In this document: in pieces, positions 1 to 9,150 of the stretch
Layout of the letters: each line of letters begins with the position of its first letter
How positions within the stretch are numbered: the stretch's first letter is position 1
DNA from: Chitinophagales bacterium
Lineage (GTDB): Bacteria > Bacteroidota > Bacteroidia > Chitinophagales > UBA8649
Length of the DNA: 64,000 nucleotides
NCBI GenBank assembly: GCA_020635975.1
Contig: JACJYT010000010.1
Span: 1-64,000, forward strand
Direction of reading: 5' to 3'
Notes under the pieces: model-generated
What the model was told of the DNA's origin: nothing
What the model saw: only the letters and a program-made list of their open reading frames with translations
The model's database searches: none
Translations under genes and position numbers: made by a program

Positions 1-605
1 GCACTAGCAACTAAGTTTGCAAGAAACACATAGAAAATAGCATCTTCTTCTTTTAGATGAAAACCAAACATGTCATTTTGGTTCTTGAGCAAGGGAAAAA
101 GTAAAAAGAAGTTTAAACCAACGGTAATGATAACATTGAATAATTTGATTTTAATATAGCTTAAGGGCTTTGCTTCTAAGCGCAGTTTTGCAAAGGGAAT
201 ATTGCTCATCGTATCGAAGGCCAGAATAAAAGCAAGCATAATAACAATAGACTGCAAATTGGGATATTGTAGCGCATTAGCTATGTTTTGCGAAAAGAGT
301 AGAATTAGTATTAGAAAGAAAGATGTACTAAGGCCAAGGCTTAATAAACTTGTGGAAAATACTTTGTTCTGATTTTCTTTGTTATCTGAAGCATAACGAA
401 AGAATGCAGTTTCCATGCCGTACATCAATATAACATTGATAAAGGCAACATAAGAATACATTTCTATAATAATTCCTAATTCACTTTGTCTACTACCGAA
501 AACATAGGTGTGAAAAGGCGAAATTAGCCAATTGAGAGAGCGAACTAAGATGGTACTAATACCATAGAGTGCGGTTTGTCCTGCAAGTTGCTTTAGTTTG
601 CTCAA
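1..605 (-). CDS. Polysaccharide biosynthesis flippase, partial (3' end outside window)
   Basis: About 200 N-terminal residues are visible; the gene runs off the left edge. The translation begins SKLKQLAGQTALYGISTI and continues with several hydrophobic segments, a charged stretch ASDNKENQNK and FDTMSNIPFAKLRLEAKPL. This layout is typical of MATE/MVF-type oligosaccharide flippases (polysaccharide biosynthesis protein family), which move undecaprenyl-linked sugars across the inner membrane. No ATG precedes the conserved part. An in-frame TGA lies 24 bases upstream, so TTG at 605 is the likely start. It is divergent from the MORN gene at 637. The exact substrate cannot be told. Confidence 0.75.
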   Translation of the reverse strand, partial: MSKLKQLAGQTALYGISTILVRSLNWLISPFHTYVFGSRQSELGIIIEMYSYVAFINVILMYGMETAFFRYASDNKENQNKVFSTSLLSLGLSTSFFLILILLFSQNIANALQYPNLQSIVIMLAFILAFDTMSNIPFAKLRLEAKPLSYIKIKLFNVIITVGLNFFLLFPLLKNQNDMFGFHLKEEDAIFYVFLANLVAS

Positions 606-636
606 TCTGGATGTTTTAAGAATTATTCATAAATTT

Positions 637-1404
637 ATGAAAAAATTAGGCATGCGCTCGACATTAGTTTTTATTTTTTCAATATTTCTCTGCTTCTCCC
701 TATTTGCCCAAAAATCTAAAGGAAAGCAGAAAGCAAGTAATTCTGAATATCAGGGAGAAATGCAGGATGGAAAGAAGCATGGCTATGGAAAGCTTGTTTT
801 TGATGACGGCGGCATGTACGAAGGCCAATGGAAGGAAGATAAAAGGCATGGTGGTGGTATTTATTATTTCCCCAATAAGGATAGATACGAGGGTGCATTT
901 GAAGACAATATGATGCACGGTATTGGTACTTATTATTATGCAGATGGCAAAAGGTATTTTGGATACATTCAGTACGGAAGTATAACAGGACAAGGCACTT
1001 GTTATTATACCAATGGGGATGTTTATGATGGCTTATGGGTGAATTCTCAGAGAGAGGGTCATGGTAAATATACCTATAGCAATGGCAATGTATATGAAGG
1101 AAATTGGGAGAATGATGAGAAGAATGGCGAAGGCGTATACCTTTATGCCAATGGGAATAAATACACGGGGCAATTTCTTTCTGGTAATAAAACGGGCTAT
1201 GGAATTTTTGAATGGTCGGATGGAGAGCGTTATGAAGGTCAGTTTTTAGAAGGTAAAATGAATGGTAAAGGAATTTACTATTTTAGAAATGGTGATATTT
1301 ATGAGGGTAGATGGCTGAATAATGAGTTGCATGGAAAGGGTGTTTTAAAAAAGGTAGACGGAACCATCATTCCCAAGAATTATAATATGGGTAGAGAAGA
1401 GTAA
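637..1404 (+). CDS. Exported MORN-repeat protein
   Basis: 255 residues. The reading frame is open from TTG 598, but ATG 637 puts a signal peptide (MKKLGMRSTLVF...LFA, then QKSKG) at the N-terminus, so I chose it. The rest is about nine consecutive MORN repeats of roughly 23 residues, each with the Y-x-G-x-W/F...G-x-G-x-Y/F pattern (for example YEGQWKEDKRHGGG, YEGRWLNNELHGKG). MORN repeats form extended beta-meander scaffolds. In Bacteroidota such proteins are periplasmic or outer-membrane associated and of unknown role. The predicted mature N-terminus is Gln. rnhB starts 5 bases after the stop, so they are probably co-transcribed. Confidence 0.85.
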   Translation: MKKLGMRSTLVFIFSIFLCFSLFAQKSKGKQKASNSEYQGEMQDGKKHGYGKLVFDDGGMYEGQWKEDKRHGGGIYYFPNKDRYEGAFEDNMMHGIGTYYYADGKRYFGYIQYGSITGQGTCYYTNGDVYDGLWVNSQREGHGKYTYSNGNVYEGNWENDEKNGEGVYLYANGNKYTGQFLSGNKTGYGIFEWSDGERYEGQFLEGKMNGKGIYYFRNGDIYEGRWLNNELHGKGVLKKVDGTIIPKNYNMGREE

Positions 1405-1408
1405 AATT

Positions 1409-2011
1409 ATGTTACTACCCTTTTACTTAGAAGATTGTGTTGAAGCAGGTTGTGATGAAGCGGGAAGGGGCTGTCTTGCTGGTCCAGTAGTGGCTGCTGC
1501 CGTGATTCTGCCAAAAGATTTTTCTCATCCCTTACTCAAAGATTCTAAAAAATTAAAAGTAGCGCATAGAAATCAACTCCGAAAAATTATTGAAACAGAG
1601 GCGCTTGCCTTTGCGGTTTCTTTTGTAGATAACCACACCATAGATCATATTAATATTTTAAAGGCTTCTATTCTTGCTATGCACCAGAGTTTGGATAAAT
1701 TGAGCTTAAAGCCCGAACATATTATTGTAGATGGAAATCGCTTTTACAAGTATAAAAATTTGCCACACCAAACCATTGTAAAGGGGGATGACAAATTCGC
1801 TTCGATTGCTGCGGCTTCCATTTTAGCAAAAACTTATAGAGATGAATTTATGGAGGAAATGCATAGGCAATATCCACAATATGCATGGAATCAGAATATG
1901 GCTTATGCTACTAAAAAACATAGGGAGGCCATAGAAAAACATGGACCTTGTCCTTTGCACCGTAAGAGTTTCAAATTATTGGCCGACACACAACTTCGAG
2001 TAGATTTATAA
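1409..2011 (+). CDS. rnhB: Ribonuclease HII
   Basis: 200 residues, normal length. RNase HII cleaves the RNA strand of RNA:DNA hybrids and starts removal of misincorporated ribonucleotides from DNA in the cytoplasm. The hallmark CDEAGRG at residues 15-21 supplies the first acidic metal ligands (D16, E17). The later IIVDGNR and the SILAKTYRDEFM segment supply the remaining catalytic Asp residues. The C-terminus HRKSFKLL is also typical. The ATG lies 5 bases after the MORN gene. A bidirectional hairpin terminator follows directly. Confidence 0.97.
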   Translation: MLLPFYLEDCVEAGCDEAGRGCLAGPVVAAAVILPKDFSHPLLKDSKKLKVAHRNQLRKIIETEALAFAVSFVDNHTIDHINILKASILAMHQSLDKLSLKPEHIIVDGNRFYKYKNLPHQTIVKGDDKFASIAAASILAKTYRDEFMEEMHRQYPQYAWNQNMAYATKKHREAIEKHGPCPLHRKSFKLLADTQLRVDL

Positions 2012-2012
2012 A

Positions 2013-2040
2013 AAAAGCTCCAAATTTTGGAGCTTTTTTT
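2013..2040. terminator. Bidirectional intrinsic terminator, rnhB / LysM gene
   Basis: AGCTCC and GGAGCT arms, extended by A and T runs on both sides, lie between the convergent stops at 2011 and 2046. It can end transcription from both directions. Confidence 0.85.
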
Positions 2041-2045
2041 ATTTC

Positions 2046-2507
2046 TTAATCTAGGCTAGGTATTACTAAAACCTGACCTGGATAAATTTTGTCTGGATCT
2101 TCTAACATTGGTCGATTTGCTTCGAAGATAATGTTGTATTTATTTGCATTACCGTAAACCTTCTTAGCAATTTTTGAGAGGTAATCTCCAGAAACTACTG
2201 TATAGAATTGCGTTTCAGGCTCTTTTTCAATTTGCTCTTCTACAAGCACTCTGTCGTCCACTGCGTCAATACCTTTAATGTTTCCTGCAGCCATTACAAT
2301 TCTATTTTTTTCTTGTAAGGTATCTACCTTGCCCTCAAGAATTACTGTGCTGCCTCTTAGAATGGCATTAACGCCCTCCGTTCTTAAATTAAATCTATTG
2401 ATGTGGTTAATTAGAGCATCGTTTTTCTCTTTATCAGAAGCAGTTTTTTCTTCTTCCTTACCAAACAACTTTGCTCCAGCGTCTTTTACAAATGATAATA
2501 AACCCAT
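2046..2507 (-). CDS. BON and LysM domain protein
   Basis: 153 residues, similar in length and layout to E. coli YgaU/Kbp-type proteins. The N-terminus MGLLSFVKDAGAKLFGKEEE has no signal peptide. A BON domain covers about residues 30-95 (VNAILRGSTVILEGKVDTLQEKNRIVMAAGNIKGIDAVDD). A LysM motif follows at about 101-150 (YTVVSGDYLSKIAKKVYGNANKYNIIFEAN...IYPGQVLVIP). Kbp is known to bind potassium; LysM normally binds peptidoglycan. Which applies here is not shown by sequence. It stands alone, ending at the terminator shared with rnhB. Confidence 0.9.
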   Translation of the reverse strand: MGLLSFVKDAGAKLFGKEEEKTASDKEKNDALINHINRFNLRTEGVNAILRGSTVILEGKVDTLQEKNRIVMAAGNIKGIDAVDDRVLVEEQIEKEPETQFYTVVSGDYLSKIAKKVYGNANKYNIIFEANRPMLEDPDKIYPGQVLVIPSLD

Positions 2508-2565
2508 ATTTTCTTTTTTTTAAGTTTTATAATAAAAGCTATTCGGCAAGAATTGTGCCGAATAC

Positions 2566-3519
2566 TTATTTTTTTAATCCTATTTCTCTCAATCGTTCAT
2601 GTAAGTACTCTCCTGAAGTGATAGCGTCGTATTGAATTGGATTTTCATCGCTAACACAGCTTTCTAGGCAAGATAAATCCATGTTGCTTCTTGGGTGAAG
2701 GAAAAATGGAATGGAATATCTAGATGTATGCCATAATTCTCTGGGTGGATTTACCACTCTATGTGTAGTAGATCTAAGAACATTATTCGTTAGTCTTTGC
2801 AACATATCGCCAACATTGATTACCAAGTGGCCTTCTGGAGCATTAACAGAAACCCAATTTCCATCTTTGTCTTTAACTTGTAAACCTTCGGCAGAAGCAC
2901 CAGCAAGAAGGGTAATTAAGTTGATATCTTCATGTTGTTCTGCCCTAATGGAAGATTTTGGTTCACCTACAATGGGTGGATAATGTATGGCTCTTAAAAT
3001 ACTATTTCCATTGTGAATCTTTGGGCTGAAATAGTTTTCTTCTAGGCCCAAATACAAAGCAATAGCTCTTAAGAGATGAGCTCCAGATTGCTCAAAAGCA
3101 GTGTATAATTTTCTTCCGATTTCTTCAAAATCTGGGAGCAAATCAACACGGATATTTTCTGGATATTCCTCTGCGATTTGGTCGCCGTCACTAACTACTT
3201 GGCCCATTTGCCAAAATTCTTTTAAATCTGGGGCATCGAAGCCTTTGGCGTGTTCCCTTCCAAAGCTGGTATATCCTCTTTGTCCAGCATTTTCTGGGTC
3301 TTCATACTTTAGCTTTACTTCAGTCGGAAACTCAAAAAACCGTTTTACTTGCGTGTAAAAGGCATTGATGTATTCGTCGGGAACGCCATGATTTTTAACG
3401 GTAACAAAACCTACTTCTTCCCAAGCCTTGCCCAATTCATTGATAAATTCCTCTCTTTGTTCCTTTGTTCCATGTACAAACTTAGATAAATCTACTGCGG
3501 GTATATTTGTTATTGCCAT
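2566..3519 (-). CDS. Isopenicillin N synthase-like Fe(II)/2-oxoglutarate oxygenase
   Basis: 317 residues, the usual length of this family. An N-terminal DIOX_N domain (VDLSKF...WEEVGFVTVKNHGVPDEY) is followed by the 2OG-Fe(II) oxygenase core. The facial triad is visible as H196-x-D198 (QHEDINLITLL) and H253 (STTHRVVNP). The R267-x-S269 pair (SRYSIPFFLHP) matches the 2-oxoglutarate-binding motif. Such enzymes oxidise small molecules in the cytoplasm; the substrate is not predictable. It lies between unrelated genes with its own upstream gap, so it is probably monocistronic. Confidence 0.88.
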   Translation of the reverse strand: MAITNIPAVDLSKFVHGTKEQREEFINELGKAWEEVGFVTVKNHGVPDEYINAFYTQVKRFFEFPTEVKLKYEDPENAGQRGYTSFGREHAKGFDAPDLKEFWQMGQVVSDGDQIAEEYPENIRVDLLPDFEEIGRKLYTAFEQSGAHLLRAIALYLGLEENYFSPKIHNGNSILRAIHYPPIVGEPKSSIRAEQHEDINLITLLAGASAEGLQVKDKDGNWVSVNAPEGHLVINVGDMLQRLTNNVLRSTTHRVVNPPRELWHTSRYSIPFFLHPRSNMDLSCLESCVSDENPIQYDAITSGEYLHERLREIGLKK

Positions 3520-3553
3520 TTTAGTATTGGTTTTACTACGAAATTATGCTTTT

Positions 3554-5113
3554 TTATTCATTCCATGTGATATTTTCTATCTTGGCGAAGCTATTCGCAC
3601 TTGCTTGATCATAATGAAATACAATGCCACTCTTCCACTTGCGTTGCTCAAGAAAGTCGAGGGCCTCTTCAATATTTGTAATTTTTACGATATTTCTTTC
3701 TGCGTAATATATCAGTTGCGGGTCAACAGATAATTTACCTAAAATGAACACTACTTGATCCTTCTTGGCTTCTGTTTTCACTTGTTCGCCTAAATCCATA
3801 CTTTGCGCGTAGTAGTCATTTTTAAAAGAATATGCACCTGGTTTATTGATGTAAAAGTAACTTAAAATAGATAGCAGGACTATGGCAGTTATCCCGCCAT
3901 TTAATTGATAATTACTTAAGGTCTGTGCTTTTTTAAGTTTATCGTATAAGATGGCAATTAGTACGCTTAAAAACAGTGAGCCGTAAAGACTAACAAAGTC
4001 ATGTCCAGAATAGTTAAGAAGAAAAAAGTGAAGTAGAATGACAGGCAAAGTCGAAAGCCATAAAAAGCGATAGCCATTTTTAGTAAAAACTATCCTAAGT
4101 TTTGCTCGGGTGATGGTAAGGTAGACGAAACCTACTAGCAGTAAAAATAGAGGAAAGTAACTAGTAATATAGCCTTTCAGCATTAAGTAAATTAGATAGG
4201 CTAGGTGCTTTAATTGTTGCAATAGACTTGTGTTTTCGGACAAGGACCCACGTTCGCCTAAGCGATTGAGCAACTGATTTTTGAGGACATCAAAGCCTGC
4301 AATTAAACTGTATTGATAAATAAATAAAGCCAAGGCGGCAACACTTACCAAGAGGGTGATTAGATTTAGGGGGATAAAAACTTTTTCTTTTCTAAGCTTA
4401 ATAAAGGAATACAAGAAGACACTAAAAGCAAAAAATAAGCCTAGCCAGGAAGTGTAAATCATTAAAAATAAAAAGATGGCGTAAAGAACCAGATATTTCG
4501 GAGAAAAGAATTTTTTCCTCATCAAAAGCTTGAGCATGGTATAAACACTCAGCACGAAAAACAAATGAACAAGCATGTCGCTCATATAGGTGTTCGATTG
4601 AAACCATAATACTCCTGCGCTAAAAAGATATACTAGGTAGCCAACTATGCCCGACCAATAAATACGGGCAAAGGGCTTCTGTTCTCCTAATAGACAAACT
4701 ATTAAATAGATAAAGAGCGCACAGATAAAGTTTACCAGAAGATGAAAAATTTGAAGGTTTAAAACATTGACTTTTAAATGCAATAATTGAAAAAAAGCAT
4801 AGGGTAAAATATAGGCAAAAGGAGGATGAGAAACATAATAATAATTCCCTTCTTTATCTAGCATTTCGCCAGTTGTTGAAGCCCAATTATTGATGTATTT
4901 ATCTGCTTCATTGGGATAGGACATAACAGGATTAAAACGGTATTTCCAAGCACCATCTTTTTCCCAAATACTCATTACCCGAAGGGAAACTGCACTTACA
5001 AATTCGTGATGTTTAGATAATGGCCTATTAAGATTTGGTATTCTAATTAAAACTGAAACGAGAAAGATTCCTATTAGCAATAATATAGTGGGTATGGAAA
5101 TAGTTCTTTTCAA
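3554..5113 (-). CDS. GT-C-like glycosyltransferase, multi-spanning membrane protein
   Basis: 519 residues with about 10-12 hydrophobic segments. A short soluble loop after the first segment (RIPNLNRPLSKHHEFVSAVSLR) and a conserved YVSHPPFAYILPY resemble the GT-C / dolichyl-phosphate-mannose transferase (GT39, ArnT) family, in which the first loop carries catalytic acidic residues; here the candidate is E in HHEF. The C-terminal ~90 residues are soluble. It would transfer a sugar from a polyprenyl carrier at the periplasmic face, but neither donor nor acceptor can be inferred. A TAnnTTTG box sits about 20 bases upstream of the ATG. Confidence 0.65.
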   Translation of the reverse strand: MKRTISIPTILLLIGIFLVSVLIRIPNLNRPLSKHHEFVSAVSLRVMSIWEKDGAWKYRFNPVMSYPNEADKYINNWASTTGEMLDKEGNYYYVSHPPFAYILPYAFFQLLHLKVNVLNLQIFHLLVNFICALFIYLIVCLLGEQKPFARIYWSGIVGYLVYLFSAGVLWFQSNTYMSDMLVHLFFVLSVYTMLKLLMRKKFFSPKYLVLYAIFLFLMIYTSWLGLFFAFSVFLYSFIKLRKEKVFIPLNLITLLVSVAALALFIYQYSLIAGFDVLKNQLLNRLGERGSLSENTSLLQQLKHLAYLIYLMLKGYITSYFPLFLLLVGFVYLTITRAKLRIVFTKNGYRFLWLSTLPVILLHFFLLNYSGHDFVSLYGSLFLSVLIAILYDKLKKAQTLSNYQLNGGITAIVLLSILSYFYINKPGAYSFKNDYYAQSMDLGEQVKTEAKKDQVVFILGKLSVDPQLIYYAERNIVKITNIEEALDFLEQRKWKSGIVFHYDQASANSFAKIENITWNE

Positions 5114-5132
5114 AGACTTAGTTTTTGAGCAG

Positions 5133-5140
5133 CAAAATTA
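5133..5140 (-). promoter_or_regulatory. Putative -7 box for the GT-C-like gene
   Basis: On the minus strand this reads TAATTTTG, a match to the Bacteroidota -7 consensus TAnnTTTG, 19 bases upstream of the start codon at 5113. No upstream TTG at the usual spacing was found, so support is partial. Confidence 0.45.
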
Positions 5141-5278
5141 CTATTATCCATGCAAATTTCCTTCATAAAAGGAAGATTAGTGTATTTAGAGCAAAGCAAG
5201 AGAGGCTTTTAGATTAATTCGACCTAAAATATGTCGAATTTCTTTTAAAAATCTTCATTTTTGCATAAAATTATCATT

Positions 5279-5863
5279 ATGCTTGGAGGATTAAAACTTC
5301 CTACCGATCCGCGTTGGGTCAATTTAGCTGAAAAGAGTATAGAGGACATACTTACTGATCATGCTTATTGCGAGCAAAAAGCGGCAACTAATTGCATCAC
5401 TATTATTCAAATGTTTCCAGAGTTTGAAGAGATAGTGGAAGCTTTAATGCCAATTGTTACGGAAGAGTGGGGGCATTTTCGAATGGTTGTAGACCAACTT
5501 AAAAAGAGAGACTTAGGTCTTGGTCGACAAAGAAAGGATCTTTATGTAAATCGCTTGCAAGCGAATATTATTCAAGGAGGATCTAGAGAGCATCAATTGG
5601 TAGAAAGACTTTTAGTTGCAGCGCTTATCGAAGCTCGATCGTGCGAACGTTTCCGACTTTTATCTTTAGATATTAACGATGAAGATTTAAAAGCTTTTTA
5701 TAAAAATCTTATGGTGAGTGAAGCAGGTCATTTTAGACTTTTTTTAGACTTAGCAATGACGGTGCTTCCTAAAGAACAAGTTTTAGCTCGCTGGGAGGAA
5801 TACCTCATCTTAGAAGCGGATATTTTGAAGAACTTGGAGTTGCGAGGAGACAGGATCCATTGA
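5279..5863 (+). CDS. miaE: tRNA-(ms2io6A)-hydroxylase-like di-iron protein
   Basis: 194 residues from ATG 5279; the frame is open from TTG 5261, but that codon lies in the probable -7 box (CATTTTTG). A ferritin-like four-helix di-iron site is visible: E32 (YCEQKAA), E63-x2-H66 (EEWGH), E118 (IEARS) and E148-x2-H151 (SEAGH). In proteobacteria MiaE hydroxylates 2-methylthio-N6-isopentenyladenosine at tRNA position 37. The length, RWEEYLILEADIL and overall pattern fit MiaE; the tRNA substrate in Bacteroidota is inferred. The stop overlaps the start of the next gene (TTGA). Confidence 0.85.
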   Translation: MLGGLKLPTDPRWVNLAEKSIEDILTDHAYCEQKAATNCITIIQMFPEFEEIVEALMPIVTEEWGHFRMVVDQLKKRDLGLGRQRKDLYVNRLQANIIQGGSREHQLVERLLVAALIEARSCERFRLLSLDINDEDLKAFYKNLMVSEAGHFRLFLDLAMTVLPKEQVLARWEEYLILEADILKNLELRGDRIH

Positions 5864-6726
5864 AAATAGTGTTCCAATTAATATGGCTTAAAATTGATGA
5901 GGGTTTTTCTAATTTGGAAAATTTCTTGGCTGTAGTTTTTGTTATTGGTGCTTATGTCGTTTTGAGTTTATTATTTAGACGTTTAATGTATGGTCCCATT
6001 CAAGAAAAAGCAATAAGCGTCAAAAATTATGTTATTCCTTCTAAAAATAGGACTCAAATTGAAGGGGTATTATCCAAATACTTCCCTTATTACCTTGCAC
6101 TAGATACAGGTCTAAAAAAGAGTTTTATTCTTCGGGTTGAAGTTTTTCTGGAAATTAAGCAATTCATTCCGAGGCATATGAATGGTAATGCCGATATTAA
6201 TATTTTAATTGCTGCAAGTGCAGCTCAGTTGAGTTTTGGTTTAAAAAATTTTGAAATTTTACATTTTGATAAAATTCTCATTTATCCGGATTCCTATTTC
6301 AGCTCTATTCGAGAACAATATCACCAAGGAGAAGTTAATGTAAAAATGAAGTTGATCATTCTGTCTGTAAAGAGTTTTCTTTTGGGTATTCAGGATGCGA
6401 ATGACGGCATTAATTTAGGCTTACATGAATTTGCACATGCTTTAAATATTGATGCATTTATAACTCGTCGTTCCTTGTTCTTTACTAAATTCTATAAGGA
6501 ATGGCAATTTTTTGCAGAATTGGAAATGGAAAAAATCAATGCTGGTCAAAGCAATTTTTTACGAAAGTATGCTAGCACTAATCTTCAAGAAATGTTTGCA
6601 GTTTGTACAGAAAATTTTTTCGAGCGACCAGCACAATTTAAAGAAGCCATGCCGGAACTTTATCAAAGTATGGTGATGGTTTATCGTCAAAATCCTTTAA
6701 ATCCGAAGAATCCTTTACAACTATAA
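5860..6726 (+). CDS. MtfA-like zinc metallopeptidase (M90), membrane-anchored
   Basis: 288 residues from TTG 5860, which overlaps the miaE stop by 4 bases; no ATG is available before the conserved part. A transmembrane helix (about residues 22-40) is followed by a soluble domain carrying H189-E190-F-A-H193 (GLHEFAHALNID), the HExxH zinc motif. A downstream FAVCTENFFERP may hold the third ligand. This matches MtfA/M90 peptidases. E. coli MtfA is a cytosolic aminopeptidase that binds the glucose repressor Mlc; no Mlc homologue is visible here, so the role is open. Its N-terminal anchor sets it apart from E. coli MtfA. Confidence 0.8.
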   Translation: MKIVFQLIWLKIDEGFSNLENFLAVVFVIGAYVVLSLLFRRLMYGPIQEKAISVKNYVIPSKNRTQIEGVLSKYFPYYLALDTGLKKSFILRVEVFLEIKQFIPRHMNGNADINILIAASAAQLSFGLKNFEILHFDKILIYPDSYFSSIREQYHQGEVNVKMKLIILSVKSFLLGIQDANDGINLGLHEFAHALNIDAFITRRSLFFTKFYKEWQFFAELEMEKINAGQSNFLRKYASTNLQEMFAVCTENFFERPAQFKEAMPELYQSMVMVYRQNPLNPKNPLQL

Positions 6727-6727
6727 C

Positions 6728-8581
6728 TTATTTCAGTATTTCCTCTTCAATATCTTTTTCAACTTTCAAGTTGTCAATAATAAAGTCTTGTCTTTCTGGA
6801 GTGTTTTTGCCCATGTAATACGACAAGATTTGCTCTATAGAGTTTTCTTTAGTTAAGATTACTGGACTTAGACGAATGTTTTCTCCAATAAAATCTTCGA
6901 ACTCATTCGGAGAAATTTCTCCCAATCCTTTAAAGCGGGTTATTTCTGCCTTTCCTCTAAGTTTTTCTACAGCTTCTAATTTTTCTTCTTCGCTGTAGCA
7001 ATAGAAGGTTTGCTTTTTGTCTCTTACTCTAAATAGTGGAGTTTCTAGCACCTTAACATGTCCTTCTTTCACTAAATCTGGGAAAAACTGCAAGAAAAAA
7101 GTTAGTAGTAATAAGCGAATATGCATGCCGTCTACATCGGCATCTGTGGCAATGATTACGTTGTTGTAACGCAAATTTTCTAATCCCTCTTCTATGTTTA
7201 ATGCATGTTGAAGTAAGTTGAATTCTTCATTCTCGTATACAATTTTTTTCTTTAAACCATAGCTATTTAGGGGTTTACCTCTTAAGCTAAATACAGCTTG
7301 CGTTTCTACATCACGAGCTTTAGTTATAGAGCCACTTGCAGAATCTCCCTCTGTAATAAAAATAGAAGTGCTGATGTGTTTCTCATTTTTTTTATCGTCG
7401 AAATGATAGCGACAATCGCGAAGTTTCTTGTTGTGAAGATTGGCTTTTTTTGCTCTATCTTTTGCTAGCTTTTTAACGCCAGCCATGTCTTTTCTTTCTC
7501 TTTCGCTTTGTTGAATTTTCTTTAAAAGCTTTTCGGCTACTTCAGAATTTTTGTGAAGGAAATCATCTAGATGTTGCTTTACATAATCGCCCACAAATAC
7601 ACGCATACTGGTTTCTTCATCAATGTTGTTAGAACCTAATTTGGTTTTTGTCTGACTCTCAAAAATCGGATCTTGCATGCGTATACTAATAGCGCCAACA
7701 ATAGAGGCTCTAATATCTTGCGGATCAAAACTTTTGTTGTAAAATTCTCTAAGGGTTTTAACAATGGCCTCTTTAAATGCATTCAAATGCGTTCCTCCCT
7801 GCACGGTATGTTGCCCGTTCACATAGCTGTAGTATTCTTCGCCATAGTGGTTATCATGCACTAGGGCGAATTCAATATCTTCACTTTTAAAGTGAATGAT
7901 AGGATAACGAATCGCATTCTCATCAGTCTTTCTTTCTAATAGGTCTCTTAATCCTTGCTTAGATAGAAAGCGTTGTCCATTATAGTTTATAGTTAAGCCA
8001 CTATTCAAGTATGCGTAATTCCAAATTTGATTCTCTAAATAATCAGGTATGAATTTGTACTTTTTGAAAATAAGGTCGTCAGGAACAAACTCTACTGCTG
8101 TACCATTAGCTTCTGTCGTGTTTTCTTCGCTTTCTTCCAGCAAATTTCCTTTTTCAAAAATTGCTATTTTCTTTCTACCTTCTCGAACAGATTCTACTTT
8201 GAAATTACTAGATAGGGCGTTTACTGCCTTTGTTCCAACACCATTTAAACCTACGGATTTTTTAAAGGCTTGAGAGTCGTACTTACCTCCCGTATTAATT
8301 TTGGATACCGCATCTACAACTTTACCCAATGGGATGCCCCTTCCATAATCTCGAACAAAAACTTTTTTTTCTTCTACAGTAATGTCCACTTTTTTACCGT
8401 GCCCCATCACGAATTCATCAATACAGTTATCAATGATTTCTTTAACTAGTATATATATTCCATCGTCTTGCGAAGAACCATCTCCTGTTTTCCCAATATA
8501 CATGCCGGGGCGAAGACGCATATGTTCTTTCCAATCTAGGGATCGTATATTGTCTTCGGTATATTTTACTTCTTCACTCAT
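6728..8581 (-). CDS. parE: DNA topoisomerase IV subunit B
   Basis: 617 residues, normal for ParE and shorter than GyrB. The GHKL ATPase domain holds EIIDNCIDEF, DYGRGIPLG and GLNGVGTKAVNALS. The TOPRIM domain holds EGDSASGS and DADVDGMHIR, followed by RFKGLGEISPNEFEDF. It provides the ATP-driven part of the enzyme that unlinks daughter chromosomes. The usual partner parC is not next to it in this window; the downstream neighbour is on the opposite strand and ends one base away. Confidence 0.95.
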   Translation of the reverse strand: MSEEVKYTEDNIRSLDWKEHMRLRPGMYIGKTGDGSSQDDGIYILVKEIIDNCIDEFVMGHGKKVDITVEEKKVFVRDYGRGIPLGKVVDAVSKINTGGKYDSQAFKKSVGLNGVGTKAVNALSSNFKVESVREGRKKIAIFEKGNLLEESEENTTEANGTAVEFVPDDLIFKKYKFIPDYLENQIWNYAYLNSGLTINYNGQRFLSKQGLRDLLERKTDENAIRYPIIHFKSEDIEFALVHDNHYGEEYYSYVNGQHTVQGGTHLNAFKEAIVKTLREFYNKSFDPQDIRASIVGAISIRMQDPIFESQTKTKLGSNNIDEETSMRVFVGDYVKQHLDDFLHKNSEVAEKLLKKIQQSERERKDMAGVKKLAKDRAKKANLHNKKLRDCRYHFDDKKNEKHISTSIFITEGDSASGSITKARDVETQAVFSLRGKPLNSYGLKKKIVYENEEFNLLQHALNIEEGLENLRYNNVIIATDADVDGMHIRLLLLTFFLQFFPDLVKEGHVKVLETPLFRVRDKKQTFYCYSEEEKLEAVEKLRGKAEITRFKGLGEISPNEFEDFIGENIRLSPVILTKENSIEQILSYYMGKNTPERQDFIIDNLKVEKDIEEEILK

Positions 8582-8703
8582 TCTTCTTGCTACTTAATTA
8601 TTTAAACACTAAATTTAGATAATTACACACGAATTAGTTTTATATTCGCTAGAAGAATGTAAACATTAGGGTGTTTATTTAGCGATATTTGAATACTAAT
8701 CAG

Positions 8704-9150
8704 ATGAGTTTTAGCCTTAAGAACAAAATATTACTAATAGACGATAGTAGTGCGGAACCGATTCTATTAGAGAATGCTATTATGCAGAGTGGTAGGAATA
8801 TTATACTAGAAACTTTCGATAATAGTTTTGATGCGGTAGATGAGTTAAAACGAAGATTAAAGGAAGAAAAAGAAAGCTTGCCCAACCTCATTTTACTAGA
8901 TTTGAATATGCATGGCTACAGTGGTTTGGATGTTTTGAGAATCTTAAAGAAGGAGAATGATTTGCGCTACATACCCATTATAGTTATGACCTCTTCAGAT
9001 TTGGATAGTGATATGGTAGATTGTCTTGAGGCAGGAGCCTGTAGTGTTTTGGTAAAGCCAACTGGTAACAGTCGCTATGTGGAAGTGATACAAACGATTA
9101 ACGATTATTGGTTTAATACAGTGAAAAGATTAGATAGTGGATTCTATTAA
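8704..9150 (+). CDS. Single-domain response regulator (CheY/Rcp1-like)
   Basis: 148 residues from ATG 8704; an upstream in-frame TTG at 8689 is less likely. It is only a receiver domain: D13/D14 metal site (LLIDDSS), phospho-accepting D66 (LILLDLNMHG), T96 (VMTSSD) and K118 (LVKPTG). The long beta3-alpha3 region and PNLILLDLNM resemble Rcp1-type regulators that partner hybrid or bacteriophytochrome-like kinases. No kinase is adjacent. The next regulator gene begins 14 bases before its stop, so the two are translationally coupled. Confidence 0.88.
   Translation: MSFSLKNKILLIDDSSAEPILLENAIMQSGRNIILETFDNSFDAVDELKRRLKEEKESLPNLILLDLNMHGYSGLDVLRILKKENDLRYIPIIVMTSSDLDSDMVDCLEAGACSVLVKPTGNSRYVEVIQTINDYWFNTVKRLDSGFY

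Noticed and set aside
598..636. N-terminal extension of the MORN protein from TTG 598
   Set aside because: It would place 13 polar residues before the signal peptide and overlap the start of the divergent flippase gene.
3428..3733. 101-codon plus-strand frame spanning the end of the oxygenase and GT-C genes
   Set aside because: It is antisense to two real genes, with no conserved features.
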